Shown: positions 9,153 to 17,885, counted from the first letter of the stretch. The stretch is 64,000 nucleotides of DNA from CBDFNC01 sp965249895 (GCA_965249895.1 CBDFNC010000003.1:248001-312000); one strand, 5' to 3'. Made by a program: numbers and translations. Notes: generated by a model from the letters alone, not told the origin.

Positions 9153-10593
9153 AACCTGGTGGCATCGTTTAATCCCCCAGTCGTTAATCACACGGATGCT
9201 CTGCTTAACCATAGTATCCGTGGTACTGGCACAGGGGTTTAGTAGCCTTATTTGGGTTAGCCAGTTCGAGGCCAGGGAGTTGGAAGGCCTGCAAAGTAAC
9301 TCCAGCAATATGGCCCTGAGTGCCGTCAGCACGGTGAAGTTTTTTAAACGCCTGCCAGTCAAGTTTCGCCATATCGTATTGGATCAACTAAGAAATATGG
9401 GTGGATCCCGGTTTTTTGTGTCACTCAATTCCGAAGAGATCCTGATCCAACCCATCCCGGACAGTAAACAAAAAGCCATGGTGCTGGATGAAATGAGCTC
9501 GGTACTGAAAAATCACCTGGGGTCCGATATCAAGATGAAAGTCGAGTTCTCCCGCCCGGAAAACCTGCATGTACTGAATAACGAAATATTGTTATCCGAA
9601 TTACCACCGTCCTGGGCCAGCTATTCGCTGCTGATGGATTCTCTACAACCCCCTATCCTGGTGCTGCAAATTGAAATAGCCCAAGACGAGTGGTTATATT
9701 TAGCCGCAGTCATGCCACCCCCTTATATGCTGCTGGATAGGGATATTATCCCCAGCCAGCAACTGACCACCATCATATTAACCTCGCTATTTTTATTGGT
9801 CTTTATCTATCTGCTATTTCGCTGGCAAACCCGCCCGCTAAAACGCCTGGCTCAGGCGGCATCCGAAATGAGTATCGACCTGGAGCAGCCGCCATTAAAA
9901 GAAGAAGGCGCCACAGAATTAGTGGCCGCCACCCGCGCCTTTAACTCGATGCAACAGAAGCTACAGAAATACCTTTCCGACCGGGAACGCCTGTTTAGCT
10001 CTATCTCCCATGATTTAAAGACCCCGATCACCAGATTAAGATTAAGGGTTGAATTATTGGATGACGAAACAAAAACCGATAAATTTAACAGCGATCTGGA
10101 CGACCTTGAGATGATGGTTAAAGGGGCTGTGCAAACCGTTAAAGACACTGATATACATGAGAACATTGAGGATATCGAGATACTCAAATTAATAAACCAG
10201 ATAGTGGAAACCCAGGCGGAAAATACCCGGGTTCAAGGCCATTATGTGGCGCCATTTCGAGGTAAACCCCTGGCGCTAAAACGCTGCCTGTCCAACCTGA
10301 TAGATAATGGTGTCAAATATGGTAAACAGGTAGTGGTCTCTGCTATGGATCACAAAGATACCCTGATCATCTCGGTGAAAGATCAGGGTCCGGGGATTCC
10401 AGAGAAAGAGTTAGAACGCATTTTCGACCCCTATGTACAGTTATCTAAACAAAACGAAGGCTACGGGCTTGGCTTAGGCATCGTCAGAAATATAGTGCAC
10501 GCCCACGGTGGCGATATTGAGCTGATCAACATAGAGCAAGGCGGCCTGGAAGTCAGGTTAAGCTTTCCTCGCACTCACTATATGGAACACTAA
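9142..10593 (+). CDS. Sensor histidine kinase, GtrS-like
   Basis: A 483-residue membrane kinase. One transmembrane helix lies near residues 15-36, followed by a periplasmic sensor of about 165 residues and a second helix near 210-230 (IILTSLFLLVFIYLLF). HAMP, H-box (FSSISHDLKTPITRL, ~290) and HATPase domains follow with N-box SNLIDNGVKYG, G1 DQGPGIPEKE and G2 GYGLGLGIV. The architecture is EnvZ/GtrS-like. The ATG lies inside the regulator gene, and the stop overlaps the start of the second sugar-binding protein (TAATG), so regulator, kinase and binding protein form one translation unit. I infer that the binding protein could present ligand to the sensor domain. Confidence 0.92.
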   Translation: MQAKTWWHRLIPQSLITRMLCLTIVSVVLAQGFSSLIWVSQFEARELEGLQSNSSNMALSAVSTVKFFKRLPVKFRHIVLDQLRNMGGSRFFVSLNSEEILIQPIPDSKQKAMVLDEMSSVLKNHLGSDIKMKVEFSRPENLHVLNNEILLSELPPSWASYSLLMDSLQPPILVLQIEIAQDEWLYLAAVMPPPYMLLDRDIIPSQQLTTIILTSLFLLVFIYLLFRWQTRPLKRLAQAASEMSIDLEQPPLKEEGATELVAATRAFNSMQQKLQKYLSDRERLFSSISHDLKTPITRLRLRVELLDDETKTDKFNSDLDDLEMMVKGAVQTVKDTDIHENIEDIEILKLINQIVETQAENTRVQGHYVAPFRGKPLALKRCLSNLIDNGVKYGKQVVVSAMDHKDTLIISVKDQGPGIPEKELERIFDPYVQLSKQNEGYGLGLGIVRNIVHAHGGDIELINIEQGGLEVRLSFPRTHYMEH

Positions 10594-11819
10594 TGAAAAA
10601 AACACTTTTACTTAGCTCTCTTCTCTCCGCCAATGTCCTGGCAGGCCAGGTAGAAGTGTTACATTGGTGGTCATCCCCAGGCGAGGAAAAAGCGGTTCAG
10701 GTACTCAAAAACAAACTAAAACAGCAAGGTCATCAGTGGCAGGATTTTGCAGTCATTGGAGGAGGCGGAGAAAGCGCCATTACCGTACTTCAGACTCGTG
10801 CTGTTTCCGGTAATCCGCCAGCAAGCGCCCAAATAAAAGGACCTGATATTCAGGAATGGGCAAAACTAGGCTTCCTGGCCAACCTGGAACCTATGGCTAA
10901 GGCCCATAACTGGAGCCAGGTATTACCCCATGAAATCGCTGCTGCGATGCAATATAAGCAACAATATGTCGCCGTCCCCATCAATATTCACCGCGTCAAC
11001 TGGCTGTGGATTAACAAAAAGATTTTCGATGAACTAGAACTCGACCCACCCACCAGTTGGCAGACGTTTTTCGAGGCGGCCGACAAGATAAAAGCCGCAG
11101 GTTATATACCTCTGGTTCACGGTAGAAAATCCTGGCAGGACGCCGTTTTATTCGAATCCGTTGCCTTATCTATTATGGGAGCAGATAAGTACAAACGTGC
11201 TTTTGTTGATCATGATAAAGACTTGCTGAACTCAGAACTACTGGTCCAGGTTTTTGAACAATTTAAACGACTCAGGCCGTATATAGATAAAGACGCCGGT
11301 GGCCGTGACTGGAACCACGCGACCCGCTTGTTAGCATCAAACCGCGCCGCAATGCAGTTAATGGGGGACTGGGCTAAGGGCGAATTAACCGCCTTAAACA
11401 AAAAACCGGGTATAGATTACCTTTGTCTACCCGCCCCGGGAACGGCGGGTAATTTTAGTTACAACGTGGACAGCTTTATCTTGTTTAAGCAACAACGTTC
11501 GTTGGCGGACACAGAAACCCAGAATAGCCTGGCGCTAGCCATAATGGACAAAGGGCTGCAAAAAGAATTCAGCCTGGTAAAAGGATCTATTCCTGCACGA
11601 AACGATATAAACCTGAGTCAGTTTGACGCCTGTGCGATAAAGTCCGCCCAGGATTTCAGCCAGGACAAGCTAGTCCCCTCCATCGCCCAAAACATGGCCA
11701 ATACCAGCTTCGTACAAAGTGCTATGGCGGACGTCATCAGCCACTTCTTTAACAACCCCAATGCAGACGCGAAAGATGCTGCGCACAAGTTAGCCATAGC
11801 AATACGTGCGGCAAGTTAA
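10593..11819 (+). CDS. Second sugar-binding protein, coupled to the kinase
   Basis: A 408-residue family-1 solute-binding protein with a short signal peptide (MKKTLLLSSLLSANVLAG) and mature start QVEVLHWWSSPGEEKAVQVL. It is a clear paralogue of the protein at 6502-7743; the ligand-site-like segments (GGGGES, NIHRVNWLW, GGRDWN, MGDWAKGE) are kept in both. Translation is coupled to the kinase by a 1-bp stop/start overlap, and no permease or ATPase follows. The context fits a receptor feeding the kinase rather than an importer component; that role is inference. A bidirectional terminator follows. Confidence 0.88.
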   Translation: MKKTLLLSSLLSANVLAGQVEVLHWWSSPGEEKAVQVLKNKLKQQGHQWQDFAVIGGGGESAITVLQTRAVSGNPPASAQIKGPDIQEWAKLGFLANLEPMAKAHNWSQVLPHEIAAAMQYKQQYVAVPINIHRVNWLWINKKIFDELELDPPTSWQTFFEAADKIKAAGYIPLVHGRKSWQDAVLFESVALSIMGADKYKRAFVDHDKDLLNSELLVQVFEQFKRLRPYIDKDAGGRDWNHATRLLASNRAAMQLMGDWAKGELTALNKKPGIDYLCLPAPGTAGNFSYNVDSFILFKQQRSLADTETQNSLALAIMDKGLQKEFSLVKGSIPARNDINLSQFDACAIKSAQDFSQDKLVPSIAQNMANTSFVQSAMADVISHFFNNPNADAKDAAHKLAIAIRAAS

Positions 11820-11862
11820 GGTATATTCGTAAGATAAGCTCAAATTAATTAGCAAGTGTGGG

Positions 11863-11900
11863 CAAAAAAATAGCTAACTCATTGTTAGCTATTTATATTC
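11863..11900. terminator. Bidirectional terminator
   Basis: An 11-bp stem AAATAGCTAAC/GTTAGCTATTT with a 5-nt loop lies between two convergent genes. The minus-strand side has a run of seven T after the stem; the plus side has ATTTATATT. It can end both the kinase operon and the small minus-strand gene. Confidence 0.85.
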
Positions 11901-11917
11901 GATACGTGATAAGACGG

Positions 11918-12100
11918 TTATTCGTCTTCTTCTTCATCGTCGTAATATTCACTCAGCTCAATCCAAAATCCCAGGCCGATCATTATTAAAGTGCCAACCC
12001 AGGTACCGGTTGTCCCTATCGGATTGCCTAATGCCAGCATGCAAAAGGCGAAAAATCCCATCATTGAATAAACTTGAAGTCTTCCGTAAGCTTGCAACAT
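11918..12100 (-). CDS. Small membrane protein, function unknown
   Basis: A 60-residue product with two hydrophobic stretches (about residues 11-27 and 32-47) and a very acidic tail (SEYYDDEEEDE). The ATG at 12100 has a strong GGAGGT ribosome site 4 nt upstream, and a terminator follows the stop, so it looks like a real monocistronic gene. It is divergent from tusA. I do not recognise a family. Confidence 0.7.
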   Translation of the reverse strand: MLQAYGRLQVYSMMGFFAFCMLALGNPIGTTGTWVGTLIMIGLGFWIELSEYYDDEEEDE

Positions 12101-12266
12101 ACCTACCTCCGTGCCGATATGCCTTACTTAATACTAACCCTGCTTTGATAATTTGGGAGGCAAACAGACAAATTTGGTAGATTACACCTGAGAAACCACC
12201 TCGTGATTGATTATTTTTTAGTCTAAGGTATCATTTACCGCGTTTTATAAGGTAGTTTGGCGAAAA

Positions 12267-12512
12267 ATGAGCGATTTATTTTTAGAAGCGATACATAACC
12301 TGGATGCCAGGGGGCTAAGATGCCCTGAACCTGTGATGATGATCCGCAAAACCGTAAGAAAAATTGAGCAAGGCGACACCTTGCTAGTTGTTGCCGATGA
12401 CCCGTCGACAACCCGTGACATACCCAGCTTTTGTCGCTTTATGGACCATACCCTGCTGGCCAGTGATATAGAACAACCTCCTTACCGCTATCTAATTAGA
12501 AAGGGTCTGTAG
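12267..12512 (+). CDS. tusA: Sulfur carrier protein TusA
   Basis: An 81-residue sulfurtransferase-type carrier with the family CPEP motif; C19 is the persulfide cysteine that receives sulfur from IscS for the tRNA 2-thiouridine relay. The pattern LDARGLRCPEPVMMIRK and the downstream DPSTTRDIPSFCRF are diagnostic. Length equals E. coli TusA. The stop codon directly abuts a decayed glycosyltransferase remnant in which no intervening spacer is visible. Confidence 0.95.
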   Translation: MSDLFLEAIHNLDARGLRCPEPVMMIRKTVRKIEQGDTLLVVADDPSTTRDIPSFCRFMDHTLLASDIEQPPYRYLIRKGL

Positions 12513-12942
12513 GATCTTTCGCCATTTATAGCTTCACTGCTTTCCTCTTCAGTGGCTGGGCTTACGAGTTATTGAATCCGGTTCGCTCTCCATAACTTAT
12601 GATGGAAAAAGTAGCACAACAAACCGGCCCGGACGCCAACCTGGCCATAGTAGGTTTTAGTGAACAATTATTATTACAGGCGCAAAGTCGGGTTTATCAC
12701 TTCAGTTACCACAGCAATAATTCCGAGCAGGAACTTAGGCATGCCACTGGCTGAAGTCAGCCGATAATAACTGGCTGTTAGCACCAAAAGCCCTGATCGG
12801 AAAACGCCTTAAACCAGAAGATGGTTTGTATATGGATAATACTCACGGTGCAGAATGGATCTTGTTCGATGCAAACACACTTACCGGAGATTATCCGAAA
12901 CCCGAACAAATGATGCCCCTGTATACGCGCAAAGTAAGTTAA
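12512..12942 (+). pseudogene. C-terminal relic of an ArnT-like glycosyltransferase (GT39)
   Basis: Immediately after tusA an open frame without a start reads IYSFTAFLFSGWAYELLNP (a last membrane helix), then a TAA at 12593, then LMMEKVAQQTGPDANLAIVG and FSEQLLLQAQSRVYHFSYH, a frameshift near 12750, and WLKSADNNWLLAPKALIG with the rest to a TAA at 12942. This is the periplasmic C-terminal tail pattern of polytopic GT39/ArnT-like lipid-linked sugar transferases. About three quarters of the gene is missing. One stop plus one frameshift make it non-functional. Confidence 0.7.
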
Positions 12943-12963
12943 GTTTCGGCTTAATCACATCAC

Positions 12964-12989
12964 AAAGGCGCCTGACTGGCGCCTTTTTT
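12964..12989 (+). terminator. Rho-independent terminator
   Basis: A stem AAAGGCGCC/GGCGCCTTT with a 5-nt loop, followed by a run of T, 21 bp after the glycosyltransferase relic. It probably ended the ancestral tusA-glycosyltransferase transcript and may also serve the minus-strand gene that ends at 13000. Confidence 0.85.
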
Positions 12990-12999
12990 GTTATTGGTG

Positions 13000-13287
13000 C
13001 TACTTAAGTAGTCGTTGAATACACTGAATAAAAGGCTTCGCCTGCTCTTCCATAGGTGACGAACTCTGCTTTGTGCCGTCACTGACCGAAAAGCGCCCTT
13101 CAAAGGGTTTATCTTTGTTCGAGTTATCAACTTTGCCTTCAATGCTAAAAGTAAACTCATGACCTTCGGGTAATAGCTGGGTGCATGACTTTATGGTGTT
13201 ATAGGATGCCTTCGGATCCTGATTAGCTGCTTGAGATCCCGAGGCTGTAAAAATCAGGGCAGAACATACTAAAATCTGTTTTATCAT
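13000..13287 (-). CDS. Small secreted protein, function unknown
   Basis: A 95-residue product with a clear signal peptide (MIKQILVCSALIFTASGSQA) and a hydrophilic mature part carrying two cysteines (SCTQLL and QCIQRLL) that could form a disulfide in the periplasm. The frame is open upstream to 13314, but the ATG at 13287 has GGAG at correct spacing and gives the signal peptide directly. No family recognised. It follows the lipoprotein/XRE/DUF2975 genes on the same strand. Confidence 0.65.
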   Translation of the reverse strand: MIKQILVCSALIFTASGSQAANQDPKASYNTIKSCTQLLPEGHEFTFSIEGKVDNSNKDKPFEGRFSVSDGTKQSSSPMEEQAKPFIQCIQRLLK

Positions 13288-13328
13288 TTCTTTCTCCGGT
13301 TTTGGTTGATCCATTCCATGGGCTAGGT

Positions 13329-13538
13329 TTATTCTCCTAAAACTTCTTTTCTTTGTTTCTGATAGTCTTTAAATTCCTCTTCCCTCGGCCGCTGACAATT
13401 TCCGTATTTACCGGCTATTTTGGCCTTATCCTGACAACTCATAGTGGATAAGGTTTGGTAGGTGCCATATTTCAGCTGCTCTTTAGTACAAGCCGACAGC
13501 CAAACCAGGGTTAAAACTATGAATATGCTTTTACTCAT
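13329..13538 (-). CDS. Small lipoprotein, function unknown
   Basis: A 69-residue product with a lipoprotein signal (MSKSIFIVLTLVWLSAC, cysteine at 17) and a short charged mature region with two further cysteines. The longer frame up to 13613 is rejected because it would bury the lipobox. The chosen ATG lies inside the end of the XRE regulator gene (8-bp overlap), which implies translational coupling. Family unknown. Confidence 0.65.
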   Translation of the reverse strand: MSKSIFIVLTLVWLSACTKEQLKYGTYQTLSTMSCQDKAKIAGKYGNCQRPREEEFKDYQKQRKEVLGE

Positions 13539-13746
13539 CTTCCTGCTCCGTATATACCAAGATATCTCCCGGCTGACATTGCAAAACCCGGCAAATTTTT
13601 TCCAGAGTGCCAAAGCGCACTCCTTTCACCTTGCCTGACTTGAGTAATGACAAATTCTGCTCCGTGATACCAATTTCCTTTGCCAGTTCTTTCGAGCGCA
13701 TCTTCCGCTTAGCCAACATCAGATCCAAATTAACTAGGATGGGCAT
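13531..13746 (-). CDS. XRE/Cro-family transcriptional regulator
   Basis: A 71-residue single-domain helix-turn-helix protein of the Cro/CI type found next to DUF2975 membrane proteins. The HTH core reads LAKEIGITEQNLSLLKSGKV, and the C-terminal CQPGDIL turn is usual for this short subfamily. The gene starts 2 bp after the DUF2975 stop and overlaps the following lipoprotein gene. It likely regulates its own small operon. Confidence 0.88.
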   Translation of the reverse strand: MPILVNLDLMLAKRKMRSKELAKEIGITEQNLSLLKSGKVKGVRFGTLEKICRVLQCQPGDILVYTEQEDE

Positions 13747-13748
13747 AG

Positions 13749-14279
13749 CTAGATAATCTCCTTATTCTCTTCATTGATAGCGTGGGCTAGTGTCATAAAA
13801 TGGGCGATAACCCAGAATACTCCCGCAAATAATACGGACTCCAAATCATGACTGCCCAGCGTCACACTTAACGCCCGCTCACCCGGAGGAAAATCTATGG
13901 TCATCAACAAAACGGTCAGCGTATGGACAACTGGTGAAAATAGCGTGGAAAAGAAAAAGCACTTAGCGAAGGTCTTAAAGTACCTCGCTCCTTGCAAAGA
14001 GAATATTTCTCCTTTGCCATAAATACTGAACATACTGGAGAGGGCGGCGAACCCGGTCACCAAAAAGGCGATTGGAATAAAGGTGAGCAGCACACCCCCT
14101 ACCTTCTTCCACCAGGTAAGTTGACTGAATTCCACTACACCAAACGGAACAATGCCGATAATGCCGAACTCATCTGGATAAACCCAGACTAAGATACCGG
14201 CCAAAGGCAGCAATATGATCATTAACCAGCAACCCACGAATAAGCACCTCGACCAGGTTTTCATTTGTTTTTCATTCAT
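13749..14279 (-). CDS. DUF2975 membrane protein
   Basis: A 176-residue inner-membrane protein with four hydrophobic segments (around residues 13-32, 61-83, 105-128 and 148-168). Organisation and pairing with a short XRE regulator match the DUF2975 family, whose molecular role is unknown. The 298 bp upstream to glyQ hold the divergent promoters; the only convincing element I see is a TATACT -10-like hexamer near 14534 on the glyQ side. Confidence 0.8.
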   Translation of the reverse strand: MNEKQMKTWSRCLFVGCWLMIILLPLAGILVWVYPDEFGIIGIVPFGVVEFSQLTWWKKVGGVLLTFIPIAFLVTGFAALSSMFSIYGKGEIFSLQGARYFKTFAKCFFFSTLFSPVVHTLTVLLMTIDFPPGERALSVTLGSHDLESVLFAGVFWVIAHFMTLAHAINEENKEII

Positions 14280-14577
14280 ATAATTTCACCTAAAACATTA
14301 ATTAATTACTGTAAAACAATAATTAATGTATCTATATATTCGTCATTTTTCAACTGGTATCTTCCATTTATTCTATTATTTCCGGTTCCCTGGCGTAGCT
14401 GTTTGGTTAAGGTTAGGTCATCAAAATTTGAAAAGTTAGTGGATTTAACACGTGATATTCAGCAGGGCTAAACGAAAGCAAACACTAACCGTCGGCGAAT
14501 AATATTTGCGCTATATTCACCAGTAGACACGGGGTATACTGTCTGCCATTTGTAGCTTATATCTCAACTAATTAACC

Positions 14578-15489
14578 ATGCATAAATACGACATTAAGAC
14601 CTTTCAAGGCCTGATCCTCGCATTGCAGGATTATTGGGCTCGCCAGGGCTGCGTTATCGTTCAGCCCCTGGACATGGAAGTGGGTGCAGGCACCTTCCAC
14701 CCACAGACTTTCCTACGCTCCATTGGTCCAGAGCCAATGAGCAGTGCATATGTACAGCCTTGCCGCCGCCCTACCGATGGCCGTTATGGTGAAAACCCTA
14801 ACCGCCTGCAGCACTACTACCAGTTTCAGGTGGTATTAAAGCCATCCCCGGACAATATTCAGGAGCTTTACCTGGGTTCACTGGAAGCCATGGGCGTCGA
14901 TACTTCAGTCCATGATATCCGTTTTGTTGAAGACAACTGGGAATCGCCTACTCTGGGCGCCTGGGGTCTGGGTTGGGAAATCTGGTTAAACGGTATGGAA
15001 GTTTCCCAGTTTACCTACTTTCAGCAAGTCGGTGGTTTGGAATGCTCTCCGGTAACAGGTGAAATCACATACGGTCTTGAGCGTCTGGCGATGTACGTTC
15101 AAGGCGTAGATAGTATTTACGATCTGGTGTGGGCAGATGGCCCTATGGGTCGCGTTACCTATGGTGATATTTTCCACCAGAATGAAGTTGAGCAATCCAC
15201 TTATAACTTCGAACATGCCGATGTGCCGGCCCTGTTTGCTCAATTCGAACATTGCGAAAAAGAGAGCCAGAAGCTAATCGAGCACGGTTTACCGCTGCCA
15301 GCTTATGAGCAAGTGATGAAAGCATCACACGCTTTTAACCTGTTGGATGCACGCCACGCGATTTCGGTAACAGAACGTCAGCGCTATATTTTACGCGTCC
15401 GCGCTCTGGCTAAAGCCGTGGCACAATCTTATTACTCAGCGCGTGAGGAACTAGGTTTCCCGCTTTGTAATAATAAGGCGAAGGGGTAA
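14578..15489 (+). CDS. glyQ: Glycine-tRNA ligase alpha subunit
   Basis: A 303-residue catalytic subunit of the bacterial heterotetrameric glycyl-tRNA synthetase, exactly the E. coli length. Recognisable segments are FQGLILALQDYWARQGCVIV, GAGTFHPQTFLRSIGPEP and the class-II aminoacylation region around LQHYYQFQVVLKPSP. glyS begins 6 bp downstream. It acts in the cytosol to charge tRNA-Gly. Confidence 0.98.
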   Translation: MHKYDIKTFQGLILALQDYWARQGCVIVQPLDMEVGAGTFHPQTFLRSIGPEPMSSAYVQPCRRPTDGRYGENPNRLQHYYQFQVVLKPSPDNIQELYLGSLEAMGVDTSVHDIRFVEDNWESPTLGAWGLGWEIWLNGMEVSQFTYFQQVGGLECSPVTGEITYGLERLAMYVQGVDSIYDLVWADGPMGRVTYGDIFHQNEVEQSTYNFEHADVPALFAQFEHCEKESQKLIEHGLPLPAYEQVMKASHAFNLLDARHAISVTERQRYILRVRALAKAVAQSYYSAREELGFPLCNNKAKG

Positions 15490-15495
15490 TCGAGC

Positions 15496-17562
15496 ATGGA
15501 AAACCTGTTAATTGAAATTGGAACCGAAGAGCTACCACCAAAATCTCTTCGTAAACTGGCAGAATCTTTTGCCGAGGGTTTTCAAACCGAGCTGGAAAAA
15601 GCCGAGCTTAGTTTTGATTCAGTGCGTTGGTTAGCATCTCCTCGTCGCTTAGCGTTAGTGGTATCACAGCTGGCGCCGGCGCAAACAGATAAAGTTGTCG
15701 AAAGACGTGGCCCCGCAGTGAGCGCTGCATTCGATGCCGATGGTAATGCAACCAAAGCCGCCGAAGGCTGGGCTCGCTCTAACTGTATTACAGTAGAGCA
15801 AGCCGAGCGCTTAACGACAGACAAAGGTGAATGGCTGCTGCATAAAGCAAAAGTCACAGGTAAATCCGTATTTGAACTGGTACCTGAACTGGCGGCTACT
15901 GCCCTGGCTAAACTTCCGATTCCGAAACCAATGCGTTGGGGCGCCAACAGCACTCAGTTTATCCGCCCGGTACACACTGTGACTATGCTCTACGGCAGCG
16001 AGCAGGTAAACGGCAAGCTCCTGGGTATTGCATCTGACAATATCATTCGCGGTCACAGATTCCTGGGTGAAGGTGAACTCACTATCCACCATGCCGATGA
16101 GTATGAAGAGCTACTGGACACTCAGGGTAAAGTGATTGTCGACTATGAGCGCCGTAAGAACATTATCCGCGAGCAAGTGGAAGCAGCTGCAGCTCATGAG
16201 AATGGTGTTGCCGACCTCGATGAAGACTTGCTTGAAGAAGTGAACTCACTGGTGGAATGGCCTGTCACTCTGGTTGGCTCTTTCGAAGAGAAATTCCTGG
16301 ACGTACCTTCCGAAGCGTTAATCTATACCATGAAGGACAACCAGAAATATTTCCCGGTATTGGATAAGGCTGGCAACTTGCTACCCCGGTTTATCTTCGT
16401 TTCCAATATAGTCAGCCGTGATCCCAAACTAGTGGTTTCCGGCAATGAAAAAGTTGTACGCCCTCGCCTGGCTGATGCAGAGTTTTTCTTTAAGACTGAT
16501 AAGAAGAAGACCCTGGCAAGCAGACTGGAGTCCCTTTCATCCGTACTGTTCCAACAAAAGCTTGGTACACTTAAGGAAAAATCAGAGCGTATTGCCGAAC
16601 TAGCGGAAGATATTGCAGCTCAAATTGGTGCGGACAATAGCCACGCAAAACGCGCAGGCCTGTTATCTAAAACCGATTTAATGACGGAAATGGTACTGGA
16701 GTTTCCTGGTATTCAGGGTGTAATGGGGATGTATTACGCCAAGAATGACGGTGAAGCGGAAGACGTTGCCAATGCACTGAATGAGCAATATATGCCTAGA
16801 TATGCCGGCGACCAACTACCAGATTCTCTGGTTGCCTGCTCCGTCGCCCTGGCAGATAAGCTCGACTCCCTGGTGGGAATTTTTGGCATAGGCCTGATCC
16901 CTAAGGGTGATAAAGACCCATTTGCTTTACGTCGTGCAGCCATCGGCCTGCTTCGTATTATCGTTGAGAAGAAGTTGCCACTGGATTTAGTTGATCTGGT
17001 TAAAGCCGCCAAGTCTCTATATGGAGATAAGCTGACCAACGAAAACGTAGACAAAGATGTCATAGATTTTGTATTAGGTCGATTCAGATCCTGGTACCAG
17101 GACGAAGGCATTAGCGTTGATGTGATCCAGGCTGTCCTGGCCCGTCGTCCAACTAAACCTGCCGACTTTAATAACCGAGTAAAAGCCGTGGCTCATTTCC
17201 GCGAACTGGAAGAGTCAGAAGCATTAGCTGCAGCAAATAAACGGGTTGGTAATATCCTGGCTAAATTTGATGGTCAGCTTGCTGGAGAGATTAACAGCAG
17301 CTTACTACTGGAAGATGCCGAAAAAGAACTAGCTGAGAAAGTGGAAGCTTTGGAAGCTAAACTGACACCTTTATTTTCCGCAGGTAACTACCAGGAAGCC
17401 CTGACTCAGCTAGCAACATTAAGAGTCAGTGTAGATGTTTTCTTCGATAGCGTGATGGTAATGGCTGACGATGAAACACTGAAACTAAACCGTCTGACAT
17501 TGTTAAACAAACTAAGAAGCCTGTTCCTGCAGATTGCGGATATTTCTGTACTGCAAAAATAG
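15496..17562 (+). CDS. glyS: Glycine-tRNA ligase beta subunit
   Basis: A 688-residue tRNA-recognising subunit (E. coli 689). The N-terminal LLIEIGTEELPPKSL and the internal VRPRLADAEFFFKTDKKKTL block are characteristic; the C-terminal part carries an HD-like and an anticodon-binding region. It is in one operon with glyQ (6-bp gap), closed by a terminator 9 bp after the stop. Confidence 0.98.
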   Translation: MENLLIEIGTEELPPKSLRKLAESFAEGFQTELEKAELSFDSVRWLASPRRLALVVSQLAPAQTDKVVERRGPAVSAAFDADGNATKAAEGWARSNCITVEQAERLTTDKGEWLLHKAKVTGKSVFELVPELAATALAKLPIPKPMRWGANSTQFIRPVHTVTMLYGSEQVNGKLLGIASDNIIRGHRFLGEGELTIHHADEYEELLDTQGKVIVDYERRKNIIREQVEAAAAHENGVADLDEDLLEEVNSLVEWPVTLVGSFEEKFLDVPSEALIYTMKDNQKYFPVLDKAGNLLPRFIFVSNIVSRDPKLVVSGNEKVVRPRLADAEFFFKTDKKKTLASRLESLSSVLFQQKLGTLKEKSERIAELAEDIAAQIGADNSHAKRAGLLSKTDLMTEMVLEFPGIQGVMGMYYAKNDGEAEDVANALNEQYMPRYAGDQLPDSLVACSVALADKLDSLVGIFGIGLIPKGDKDPFALRRAAIGLLRIIVEKKLPLDLVDLVKAAKSLYGDKLTNENVDKDVIDFVLGRFRSWYQDEGISVDVIQAVLARRPTKPADFNNRVKAVAHFRELEESEALAAANKRVGNILAKFDGQLAGEINSSLLLEDAEKELAEKVEALEAKLTPLFSAGNYQEALTQLATLRVSVDVFFDSVMVMADDETLKLNRLTLLNKLRSLFLQIADISVLQK

Positions 17563-17570
17563 TAAATCCA

Positions 17571-17594
17571 AGCCCGGGTTTCCCCGGGCTTTTA
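17571..17594 (+). terminator. Rho-independent terminator of glyQS
   Basis: A perfect 8-bp GC-rich stem AGCCCGGG/CCCGGGCT with a 4-nt loop, followed by TTTT. Confidence 0.9.
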
Positions 17595-17696
17595 TCAAAC
17601 TAAAGGCCTTCTGCAACTTTTAGCTAAGACAATTGATCCAGTCAGCCCCACTTTTCTAAATCTCATCATTTAAAAAGACCTTAAAATAACGCTGCA

Positions 17697-17825
17697 CTCT
17701 CCTGTCATTTCCAGCTTGATGATGGTCCGACACTTCGGAATCTTGCGGCTTTTAGCTCGCGGTAAAGCCGCTGGATTCCGAGATGTCTACCCCCGCATGC
17801 ACGAGGACGACGATTAAGAGTTTTA
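17697..17825. repeat. Degenerate intergenic palindromic repeat
   Basis: A non-coding block with an imperfect hairpin (CGGAATCTTGCGGC near 17735 paired with GCCGCTGGATTCCG near 17767), then GAGATGTCTACCCCCGCATG and GACGACGATT. A related block in opposite orientation lies after parB near 50085-50205, sharing AATCGTCGTCCT and GACATCTCGG. It resembles the dispersed palindromic units common between genes in marine gammaproteobacteria. The rest of the 17595-18006 gap holds only a parS site. Confidence 0.5.
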
Positions 17826-17885
17826 GGACGGACAAACATCTTTAGCGATAATTTTTAAGCGAATACCACCAAGTTAACTTTCAAA

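Noticed and set aside
14265..14471. 68-residue plus-strand frame upstream of glyQ
   Set aside because: No ribosome site, no family features; lies in the divergent promoter region.
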